Source: Opitutaceae bacterium
GTDB lineage: Bacteria; Verrucomicrobiota; Verrucomicrobiia; Opitutales; Opitutaceae
NCBI GenBank assembly: GCA_016763045.1
Contig: JAESUN010000082.1
Location: 1 to 5,973 of the forward strand
Length of the DNA: 5,973 nt
Reading direction: 5' to 3'
The position numbers and the translations under genes were made by a program. The notes under the pieces are model-generated. The model was not told the DNA's origin, searched no databases, and saw nothing but the letters and a program-made list of their open reading frames with translations. Shown here one piece after another: positions 1 through 5,138 of this stretch. Positions within the stretch are counted from its first letter, which is position 1. Each line of letters starts with the position of its first letter.

Positions 1-61
1 CATTACCAAAACCGCCTAAATCGTCATGCCCGATCAAACGCATATTGAATGCTTCGTCCAT
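1..61 (-). CDS. 5' end of a divergent gene, possibly an LVIVD-repeat type protein (partial)
   Basis: Only the first 20 codons are inside the window; the frame is open and runs off the left edge. The visible start reads M-D-E-A-F-N-M-R-L-I-G-H-D-D-L and continues with a Gly/Phe/Asn-rich turn. From memory this resembles the N-terminus of LVIVD-repeat (beta-propeller-like) proteins, which often open with an N-M-R-(L/V)-(I/L)-G-H-D pattern. That is recognition of a short motif, not proof. The start at 61 is preferred because a strong purine-rich ribosome binding site lies six bases upstream. An in-frame ATG at 94 would add 11 residues but has no comparable site. The gene is divergent from the CobW-type GTPase, with 71 bases between the two starts, so the two may share a control region. 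The function stays open. Confidence 0.5.
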   Translation of the reverse strand, partial: MDEAFNMRLIGHDDLGGFGN

Positions 62-67
62 AACAGG

Positions 68-76
68 CTCCCCCTC
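68..76 (-). promoter_or_regulatory. Shine-Dalgarno site of the left-edge gene
   Basis: On the minus strand this reads GAGGGGGAG, six bases before the ATG at 61. It decides the start at 61 over the in-frame ATG at 94. Confidence 0.6.
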
Positions 77-132
77 TATAGATTTTCGAGCCATATGACG
101 CTACGCTTTCCAAGTATTGAGCGCAAATAATA

Positions 133-1170
133 ATGGGGCAATGTGCCGTGGCGGCGAAAATTCGAATTCCCGTATCAATTATCACCGGGTTCCTTGGTAG
201 CGGGAAAACCACCCTGCTCAACCATTTGGTGAAACAACCAGGCATGTCGGACACGGCGGTGATCGTGAATGAATTCGGCGAAATCGGCCTTGACCATTTA
301 CTGATCGAACAAGCTTTCGAAGACACGGTGCTACTGCAAAATGGCTGTATCTGTTGTTCAATTCGTGGCGACTTGGTTGACACGCTGGAATCGCTGGACG
401 CTCAAGTTTCGCGCGGAGAAATACCGCCCTACGCTCGCGTTATAGTTGAAACGACAGGACTGGCAGACCCTGCGCCAGTGTTACAAACCCTGATGACGAA
501 CGAAAGATTGCAAACGCGCTATACATTGGATGGCGTTGTCGCAACCGTGGATGCGGTAAACGGCGTCGGCCAATTAGACGAATTTTCGGAATCGGTGAAA
601 CAAGCCGCCATCGCCGACCATTTATTCATCACCAAGGGCGACCTAGCCGGACAACAAGCCATTGATGAGCTGACGAAGCGACTTCTCGCACTTAACCCAA
701 ATGCGCCAATCACGCTTATTAAACACGGCGCCGCTGACCCGGATTCTCTTTTCGGCAATGGTCCCATTGCCGCGCCATCACGTCTTCGCAGGCAAACCCC
801 AGCCCCCCACGGTCGTGACCACAGCCATGATTCGAGCATTCAAACCTTCGCCATCGTACACAAGGTGCCGCTACCTTGGGACGCGGTGCGCGCCTGGTTG
901 GAATCTGTCGCCTCATTGCGCGGTGCTGATTTATTGCGAATGAAGGGTATACTCAACGTGGCGGGGCGCGGCGGCCCGGTTATTATCCATGGTGTCCAAC
1001 ACGTTTTCCATCCGCCAGTCGAATTACCAAAATGGCCAAACGACGACCGAACGACACGAATTGTATTTATCACTCGAAACATTGAAAAAGCGGGACTTGA
1101 AAATGCGCTGAGCGTTTTTATTGACCATGAAAAAGAAGCCTATAAAACTGGAAGCTCCGTTAACCCCTAA
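133..1170 (+). CDS. CobW/COG0523-family GTP-binding metallochaperone
   Basis: This 345-residue protein has the full layout of the COG0523 G3E GTPases (CobW, YjiA and ZNG1 relatives), cytosolic proteins that couple GTP hydrolysis to zinc or cobalt delivery. Visible elements: Walker A GFLGSGKTT at residues 19-27; NEFGEIGLD at 46-54; the family's CxCC metal-binding motif (C72, C74, C75); ETTGLADPAP at 106-115 (Walker B region); TKGD at 167-170 in the NKxD guanine-specificity position; a short His/Asp-rich linker (226-232, three His) typical of metal chaperones; and a CobW C-terminal domain from about 236 to 330. The start is fixed at ATG 133 because an in-frame TGA lies at 118-120; no clear Shine-Dalgarno is visible, and GTG 148 is a weaker alternative. 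The metal and client protein cannot be read from the sequence. The gene is divergent from the left-edge gene and is followed by insertion-sequence debris. Family assignment is secure. Confidence 0.95.
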   Translation: MGQCAVAAKIRIPVSIITGFLGSGKTTLLNHLVKQPGMSDTAVIVNEFGEIGLDHLLIEQAFEDTVLLQNGCICCSIRGDLVDTLESLDAQVSRGEIPPYARVIVETTGLADPAPVLQTLMTNERLQTRYTLDGVVATVDAVNGVGQLDEFSESVKQAAIADHLFITKGDLAGQQAIDELTKRLLALNPNAPITLIKHGAADPDSLFGNGPIAAPSRLRRQTPAPHGRDHSHDSSIQTFAIVHKVPLPWDAVRAWLESVASLRGADLLRMKGILNVAGRGGPVIIHGVQHVFHPPVELPKWPNDDRTTRIVFITRNIEKAGLENALSVFIDHEKEAYKTGSSVNP

Positions 1171-1171
1171 A

Positions 1172-1207
1172 CGTGCCATTCGCAAAGCCTATTTCGCTTA
1201 ATGCACG
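1172..1207 (+). terminator. Weak imperfect hairpin just after the GTPase stop
   Basis: CGTGC at 1172-1176 pairs with GCACG at 1203-1207. The stem continues with ATT/AAT after a one-base bulge and then GC/GC after a small internal loop. It starts two bases after the stop codon, where a terminator is expected, but no T-tract follows, so it is at best a weak or factor-dependent terminator. Confidence 0.25.
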
Positions 1208-1370
1208 ACGCCACACCGAACCGTATTTCTCAATTTCTTAATCTCCTGAATAACCCGCCGCCATATCTTGCGTCCCAAGGTTTATCGCATCTCTGATTAT
1301 TGTATAAGGCACCCTCGCGTGGTGACAATGGAGAAACACCCATGCAGATCATTTCCCCACGAGTTAACAA
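1208..1370. other. Intergenic sequence without a recognisable gene
   Basis: No convincing gene on either strand. On the minus strand a short frame ending near 1201 encodes a piece with I-W-R-R-V-I-Q-E-I-K-K-L. It looks protein-like but is cut by upstream stops and cannot be assigned. On the plus strand an ATG at 1342 with GGAG eight bases upstream opens only 18 codons. The stretch is probably decayed sequence continuous with the istB remnant that follows. Confidence 0.4.
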
Positions 1371-1678
1371 CAGGTCGAGTACTTCGTCTGTCATCTGACG
1401 TTTATTCCAACAGAAAACACCGCCGCGCACTTAGTTGTTGGGGTGATCTCAAAGCCGAACCTGATCAAGGTGGCCGCCAACGTAACGAATGCGGCTCCAC
1501 TCTGCTGACCAGCAACTCGCCCTTCAACGAGTGGACTGAGATGTTCGGCTACGAACGTCTGGCTGGAGCCTTGCTGAACTTACTCACCCATCACGTCCAT
1601 ATCCTGGAGATGAACGGCGACAGCTACCGTTCCAACCCAAGCCGGGAACGGCAAAAACCCCCATATACGCCTGCTTGA
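1371..1678 (+). pseudogene. istB: Degenerate remnant of an IS21-family helper ATPase gene (istB)
   Basis: The 3' part is unmistakable. From 1481 the frame reads GSTLLTSNSPFNEWTEMFGY and then [20 protein letters not shown], ending near NGDSYR. This matches the conserved C-terminal block of IstB, the AAA+ ATPase that helps the IS21 transposase IstA (usual pattern [44 protein letters not shown]). Upstream, a different frame from 1371 reads V-E-Y-F-V-C-H-L-T-F-I-P and then T-A-A-H-L-V-V-G-V-I-S. This lines up with the IstB Walker B segment and what follows (LLIVDELGFVP, then GAELLFEVIS), but the Asp-Glu pair has become Cys-His. The two parts are in different frames, separated by about 27 surplus bases around 1454-1480. 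The N-terminal P-loop half and istA are not present. The gene cannot make a working protein. The C-terminal match is secure; the upstream extension is a good but weaker alignment by eye. Confidence 0.8.
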
Positions 1679-1937
1679 ATACCAAAGCATCGTTGATCCG
1701 GTGGGTCCACAGGCCCCCCGCTGCTCCGCTTCGCGTAAGGCAAATGCACTACACGAAACAGCGCGGGTCCCGCCTATGGACCTCCTGGACAACCGCCAAC
1801 GCCGTGTCCGACATCACGCCAACTGATGCATTTTTAAATCGGTAAGTGAGGTACCTTTTCTCTGGCGTTGACACTATCGTCTGGCTACGCTTCTTTGGTG
1901 CGGCGCGAAGCTTTAATGAAAGAATTTTGAAGCATCT
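1679..1937. other. Unassigned spacer, probably including the outer edge of the IS21 remnant
   Basis: No coding region is supported. The CCGGTGGGTCC stretch near 1698-1708 recalls the GGTGGGTCA-type sequence near the ends of some IS21 elements, so the boundary of the old insertion may lie here; this is inference. The part from about 1830 is more AT-rich and presumably carries the control region of the downstream aldolase-family gene. Confidence 0.35.
1868..1896 (+). promoter_or_regulatory. Candidate promoter for the aldolase-family gene
   Basis: A perfect TTGACA (-35-like) lies at 1868-1873, 77 bases before the start codon. At 17-base spacing the -10 position is TTCTTT (1891-1896), a poor match to TATAAT. 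Either an activator is needed or the hexamer is a coincidence. Confidence 0.2.
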
Positions 1938-1945
1938 AAGGAGGG
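1938..1945 (+). promoter_or_regulatory. Strong Shine-Dalgarno site of the aldolase-family gene
   Basis: AAGGAGGG lies four bases before ATG 1950. It is nearly fully complementary to the 16S rRNA 3' end and fixes the start. Confidence 0.75.
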
Positions 1946-1949
1946 TACA

Positions 1950-2738
1950 ATGACCTTGGCGCCATATGTTTTTCTGGAAGTTGAATCGCTTCAAGGCAAG
2001 ATAAGCGAAGCGGAATGGAACGCTCGGGTGGAGCTTGCGGCGGCGTTTCGCATTGCGGTGTCGCGCGATTGGAACAAATCCACCGCCAATCACATGACGT
2101 CACGGGTGCCCGACCAACCGGAATGCTTTCTGATGAACGCAGCGGATTTCGCGTGGGACGAAGTTACGGCGTCAAACCTATTGAAACTCGATATGGATGG
2201 AAACGTGGTTAGCGACACAGATCATAAACCGCGTCCCGCCGGTCTAAATTTCCACAGCGCGCTTCAACGCGAGCGAGATTACCTCAACTGCACCGTGCAT
2301 ATCCATCCAGGCGCGGGTGTTGTCGTGTCGGCATGTGAAGAAGGACTGCAATTTTTTGATCAAGGGTCCTGTGGAGTATATGGTCAAGTGGCCTATCATG
2401 ATTATGAAGGATTGGCTCAGGAAGCGGAGGAGGCGCCGCGAATTCTGAGCGACCTGGGCGACAAATACACCTTAATCATGCGCAATCACGGCTTGCTTTC
2501 GGTTGGACGGACGGTGCCAGAAGCGATCGCCTATATGGAACGTTTGGTGAACGCCTGCGCGATCCAAGAACGTATCTTCGCGGCGAGCCATGCGACACCG
2601 CGCCCGCTATCCGAACATATTTGCAAGGTCACCGCCGCCCAGATGAGCAAGCGGGCAGGTAACAAGCCGTTGGGCGATGTCGAATTTCAAGCGTCGTTCC
2701 GGCGCCAATTACGCGAAGACCCGTCCTTCACGCACTGA
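1950..2738 (+). CDS. Class II aldolase/adducin-family protein
   Basis: This 262-residue protein is of normal length for a single-domain class II aldolase/adducin-fold enzyme, a family of metal-dependent aldolases, epimerases, dehydratases and decarboxylases. Seen: ANHMTSRVP at 46-54, in the place of the family N-H-(I/L)-(S/T)-x-R motif; NAADFAWDEVTASNLLKLD at 63-81, the usual substrate-side segment; an HIHP metal motif with H117 and H119; and RNHGLL at 178-183, with H180 as the third metal ligand. The acidic residue that serves as general base in fuculose-phosphate aldolase is not obvious: the equivalent stretch is AGLNFHSAL (97-105), as in adducin-like members. The start is set by an excellent ribosome binding site. 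The gene stands alone on the plus strand, after IS21 debris, and converges on the oxygenase cluster. Known family members include decarboxylases in phthalate and cumate breakdown, so a role in the neighbouring aromatic pathway is possible but inferred. The true substrate is unknown. Confidence 0.9.
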   Translation: MTLAPYVFLEVESLQGKISEAEWNARVELAAAFRIAVSRDWNKSTANHMTSRVPDQPECFLMNAADFAWDEVTASNLLKLDMDGNVVSDTDHKPRPAGLNFHSALQRERDYLNCTVHIHPGAGVVVSACEEGLQFFDQGSCGVYGQVAYHDYEGLAQEAEEAPRILSDLGDKYTLIMRNHGLLSVGRTVPEAIAYMERLVNACAIQERIFAASHATPRPLSEHICKVTAAQMSKRAGNKPLGDVEFQASFRRQLREDPSFTH

Positions 2739-2764
2739 CGGTAATTAAGTCCGACAATCCGAGC

Positions 2765-3054
2765 TTAGGACTCGAGGTCAAGGGGTTCGCCCCTTATGAT
2801 GGTGTCCACCGATTGCCACGATGTTTCGGGAACTTCGTAATAGATCTCGATTTGATTGCCTCCGGGGTCTTCGCCAACTTGGAAGACGGCAATATCATGG
2901 CGAAAGTCTTTAAAGCAAAAGAAGATACTGAAACCCTCACGCTCGTTCGCGACTTTCATTCCCAACACGTCCCGGCAAAAATGCTTGCCGCTTCGAGATA
3001 GCGCATTTTTAGGACGACGCGTCCTACCCGTTCAATTGACGTTGTCACCTCCAT
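2765..3054 (-). pseudogene. Decayed glyoxalase/extradiol-dioxygenase-like (VOC) gene
   Basis: Read on the minus strand, ATG 3054 opens M-E-V-T-T-S-I-E-R-V-G-R-V-V-L-K-M-R-Y-L-E-A, the first beta-strand of a VOC domain. The next part (K-H-F-C-R-D-V-L-G-M-K-V) is in another frame, so one base has been lost near 2987. The second frame then gives SIFFCFKDFRHDIAVFQV followed directly by GEDPGGNQIEIYYEVPETSW and a stop at 2765. In intact VOC proteins some 45-55 residues, including the central Y-H-V-A-F strand, lie between those two pieces, so there is an internal deletion near 2872-2878. The total is about 96 codons, against 140-160 for usual single-unit members. The family's first metal ligand (His before V-V-L) is Arg, the middle His is in the deleted part, and only the Glu of N-Q-I-E remains. 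GGAGG directly follows the ATG, so the original start may have been slightly further in. The fragment lies 64 bases after the oxygenase beta gene on the same strand, so it was probably once part of that operon. It is non-functional as written unless the window contains sequencing errors, which could explain the frameshift but not the deletion. Confidence 0.8.
2780..2795 (+). terminator. Short GC-rich hairpin between convergent genes
   Basis: AAGGGG-TTCG-CCCCTT is a perfect six-base-pair stem with a four-base loop, about 41 bases after the aldolase-family stop. No T-tract follows on either strand, and it lies inside the 3' end of the decayed VOC frame. It could stall transcription in either direction, but is only a weak terminator candidate. 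Confidence 0.25.
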
Positions 3055-3118
3055 AAAAAAACAATGCGAAAATTGCCGACAAACAAAACCCTCGCCGCAT
3101 CAACCTCGGACGTTAGTG

Positions 3119-3592
3119 TTAAAGCGGTATCGCTAACAATGTGTGGATTTGGTCGCTATCCAAAACCACGACCTTTTCGGTAAAGCGGTAGTCGGGAGTT
3201 GAGATGTCAATCCGGTCCAGATAGCGCCCCGTGGCGAACAAGGACGTTTCGCCACCTTGCATGATCCGCGCGACCATGAAATGTGAATGCACGATGGCGA
3301 CGTCGTCTTCAACCGATTTCAGGCGGATCGGCCCGACAACATGGCGATACCATTGTGGTTCAAACAAATTGGCCTCACGAATGGTAAAAACGCGATCCAG
3401 CAACATGCCACGCGTCGCCGCATACATCACGCCTTGGCGCATACCGGCGTCATGGCTGGAGCGGTTGATCACCAGATATCGGCACGGGTCGCCAAACAAA
3501 CCTGGCCAGTCCTCCAACCGATCCTCATCAATGCACGCTACGTATTCACCGATCAGTTCCTGTACGCCCAGGCGGATGGCTTGTTCTTCCAT
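3119..3592 (-). CDS. Aromatic-ring-hydroxylating dioxygenase beta subunit
   Basis: A 157-residue protein of the small-subunit family of Rieske oxygenases, with a SnoaL/NTF2-like cone fold. It packs against the catalytic alpha subunit and has a mainly structural role. Features seen: an N-terminal helical segment with A-C-I-D-E-D-R-L-E-D-W at 19-29; ATRGMLLDRVFTIREANLFE at 59-78, matching the family S-R-G-M-L-x-D-R-V-x-x-I-R-x-A-N block; W-Y-R-H-V-V at 81-86; L-F-A-T-G-R-Y-L-D at 118-126; and the C-terminal block VVVLDSDQIHTLLAIPL, close to the family's V-x-D-x-x-x-I-x-T-L-L-A-x-P-(I/L) end. Length is normal for the family. It starts two bases after the alpha stop, so the two are translationally coupled; the end of alpha supplies a GGGA-type binding site. 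No odd residues noted. Confidence 0.93.
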   Translation of the reverse strand: MEEQAIRLGVQELIGEYVACIDEDRLEDWPGLFGDPCRYLVINRSSHDAGMRQGVMYAATRGMLLDRVFTIREANLFEPQWYRHVVGPIRLKSVEDDVAIVHSHFMVARIMQGGETSLFATGRYLDRIDISTPDYRFTEKVVVLDSDQIHTLLAIPL

Positions 3593-3594
3593 CC

Positions 3595-4839
3595 CTAACG
3601 TCCCATCAACATGCGGTAGTGTTTCCAGAATCCACGGATTGAGGCCTCACTCGTTTTGAAAGGTTGTGAGTCCGCCTCATGCCCACCCATCATCACAATT
3701 CCTGCGCCGTCACTATTGTATCGCAGGGCGCGTTGAACGAATCCGCCGATAAAACCATCCTCCATCGCGATGTAACCTGCAGGGCCAATCAAATTGCCCT
3801 GACGCAAACGGCGTTCCGTCATCGCCTCGTCATCGGTATCAAAGCCTAGGTGAATCCATTCCAGTTCGGATTTATCGACGCCACGAGGGCGGACCACACG
3901 GATAGCGATGGTGTTACGAACCTGTTGCAGCACCATACCGGGGAAAACGACCAGAATTTGCACAGATATGCTATCGCCGTATTCATCCACAGATTCGACA
4001 ATTGAGGAATCCTGCAATTGAAGATCACTTTCCGAGCGCATTTCTGCGTCTTTGTATTCGGTGCCTTCGGCGCCGTAATCATGTTTTGCAAAGGTGTAAT
4101 GATTGCCGCCATCTGGGTTGATATAAACGCCGCCCGGCATAGTCAGCTTGTTAATTTTAAACGTCGTCAGAAATAAGTGCAGGATGGAGGCGTGATAGGT
4201 GTCCTTCACGTTTTCAATATATAGTTTCCAGTTGTTCGGCAGCACCTGCGTATTGCGGCCCAGCACATGCGGTGTACGGTTCATTACCCGCAATAGCCCC
4301 CGCGTTACGTCTGGTCCCAACCAGTCTTCTATATCGGGCACCTCGTCGCTGAAGGTGCCAAAGACCAAACCGCCTAACACGGCGACCCGCAATCGGCGCA
4401 ACGTATGTTCATCCTTGCGGAATTCAGGTGGCATGCCGCCCTTGTTCTGGATTCCCTGTTCGAATGAAACGCCCGTCAGTTGTCCTTTCAAGTCATAAGT
4501 CCAACCGTGATACACGCAAGTGAATTTCTTCACATTTCCCTGGCGCTTCATACACAGAAGATTGCCGCGATGGACACAGCGATTAACGAATGCGTTGATA
4601 TCCTCCGCTGTATCGCGCGCAACAATCACCGCGACTTCGCCCACGGTGGTTGAGACAAAGTCACCTGGCTTGTCGAGTTCTACTTCCAGGCAGAGATAAT
4701 TCCACGTTGGCCCCTGGAACAGGCATGTCTGCTCGCGATCATATTGATCCTGGTCAGTGTAGACTTGGAACGGCACTTCGCTGATGCCATTTGACGGCCA
4801 GGAAACGCCGTGTTCAACGTCTAGTTCGAACTGAGACAT
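3595..4839 (-). CDS. Rieske non-heme-iron aromatic-ring-hydroxylating oxygenase alpha subunit
   Basis: This 414-residue catalytic subunit inserts oxygen into an aromatic ring. The N-terminal Rieske [2Fe-2S] domain has C88-x-H90, 17 residues, then C108-x2-H111, in CVHRGNLLC and CVYHGWTYD. The C-terminal catalytic domain has NWKLYIENVKDTYHASILH at 203-221, giving bridging Asp213 and iron ligands His216 and His221 (D-x2-H-x4-H). Asp361 in GPAGYIAMEDGFIGG is the likely third iron ligand. The overall pattern (VPFQVYTDQDQY near 22-33, PGDF at 58-61, GGMPPEF at 134-140, RRLRQGNLIGPAG at 343-355, MGGHE at 384-388) recalls the NagG/AndAc-like group (salicylate 5-hydroxylase and anthranilate dioxygenase large subunits), so the substrate may be an aromatic carboxylic acid; that is inference. 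The start at 4839 is chosen over the in-frame ATG at 4905: it has GAGAGGG ten bases upstream, and the 22 extra residues of the longer form look non-homologous. Ferredoxin and reductase genes are absent here and must come from elsewhere. Confidence 0.95.
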   Translation of the reverse strand: MSQFELDVEHGVSWPSNGISEVPFQVYTDQDQYDREQTCLFQGPTWNYLCLEVELDKPGDFVSTTVGEVAVIVARDTAEDINAFVNRCVHRGNLLCMKRQGNVKKFTCVYHGWTYDLKGQLTGVSFEQGIQNKGGMPPEFRKDEHTLRRLRVAVLGGLVFGTFSDEVPDIEDWLGPDVTRGLLRVMNRTPHVLGRNTQVLPNNWKLYIENVKDTYHASILHLFLTTFKINKLTMPGGVYINPDGGNHYTFAKHDYGAEGTEYKDAEMRSESDLQLQDSSIVESVDEYGDSISVQILVVFPGMVLQQVRNTIAIRVVRPRGVDKSELEWIHLGFDTDDEAMTERRLRQGNLIGPAGYIAMEDGFIGGFVQRALRYNSDGAGIVMMGGHEADSQPFKTSEASIRGFWKHYRMLMGR

Positions 4840-4849
4840 TAGTATGTTT

Positions 4850-4856
4850 CCCTCTC
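4850..4856 (-). promoter_or_regulatory. Ribosome binding site of the oxygenase alpha gene
   Basis: GAGAGGG on the minus strand, ten bases before ATG 4839. It supports the 414-residue form over the longer in-frame alternative. Confidence 0.5.
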
Positions 4857-5101
4857 GCGGTGATGTTTTTAGATTCCCATTACATGAACGCACGCGCACA
4901 ATCACAGGAAAGAGCAGGATTGAACATATCCAAGTGGGAACGGCGGTGCAATAACCCTACCCACTGAAGTGTCTGTTTAGGCTGCGAAATTGGAAACTTG
5001 ACATACATCATTAAAGCCAAACGAAGGATCAGTATTTCAACAGCTTGGGCGGTTATTGCACTGGTGATGCTCTTCGTGTCTTGGCGGCTGGTTTCGCTCA
5101 C
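4857..5101. other. Upstream region of the oxygenase operon, no gene recognised
   Basis: This sequence separates the oxygenase alpha gene from the insertion element and should hold the operon's native control region. On the minus strand one reading frame stays open from inside the element through to 4880, but the host part of its translation resembles nothing I recognise. No convincing sigma-70 promoter facing the oxygenase is visible. The clearest structure is the 11-base inverted repeat with arms at 4946-4956 and 5051-5061. Confidence 0.5.
4946..5061. repeat. 11-base perfect inverted repeat upstream of the oxygenase operon
   Basis: GTGCAATAACC at 4946-4956 and its exact reverse complement GGTTATTGCAC at 5051-5061, 94 bases apart. 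The match does not extend beyond 11 bases, and no obvious direct repeat flanks the outside. It could be a pair of operator half-sites, the ends of a tiny mobile remnant, or chance. Confidence 0.55.
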
Positions 5102-5127
5102 TGGAGTTGCCCCCATTTCACCGGACA
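5102..5127. repeat. Terminal inverted repeat of the IS3-family element
   Basis: It begins TGGAGTTGCCCCC and ends CACCGGACA. IS2 ends, as I recall them, share the layout: eight bases, then CCCCC, then a segment ending in CC-x-GACA. It lies just beyond the transposase stop (5139). The partner repeat is outside the window, so the pairing cannot be confirmed here. Confidence 0.65.
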
Positions 5128-5138
5128 CACTGACGGGT

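Noticed and set aside
1230..1430. Minus-strand 66-codon frame containing TDEVLDLLLTRGEM
   Set aside because: It looks protein-like, but lacks a family match I can name and overlaps the plus-strand istB remnant, which explains the sequence better.
1749..2093. Minus-strand 114-codon frame across the start of the aldolase-family gene
   Set aside because: It covers the ribosome binding site and 5' end of a clear gene on the other strand, and its translation is basic and featureless: a shadow.
3010..3026. Palindrome TAGGACG-ACG-CGTCCTA as a terminator or operator
   Set aside because: It lies in the coding start of the VOC remnant (codons for G-R-V-V-L). The run of A/T is on the wrong side for a minus-strand terminator, and the plus strand has no gene nearby to terminate.
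3231..3659. Plus-strand frames of 103-142 codons opposite the oxygenase beta gene
   Set aside because: Antisense shadows of a well-conserved coding sequence; no family resemblance.
4840..4905. A 22-residue N-terminal extension of the oxygenase alpha subunit starting at ATG 4905
   Set aside because: The extension does not look like the family, and the ATG at 4839 has its own ribosome binding site and gives a typical N-terminus.
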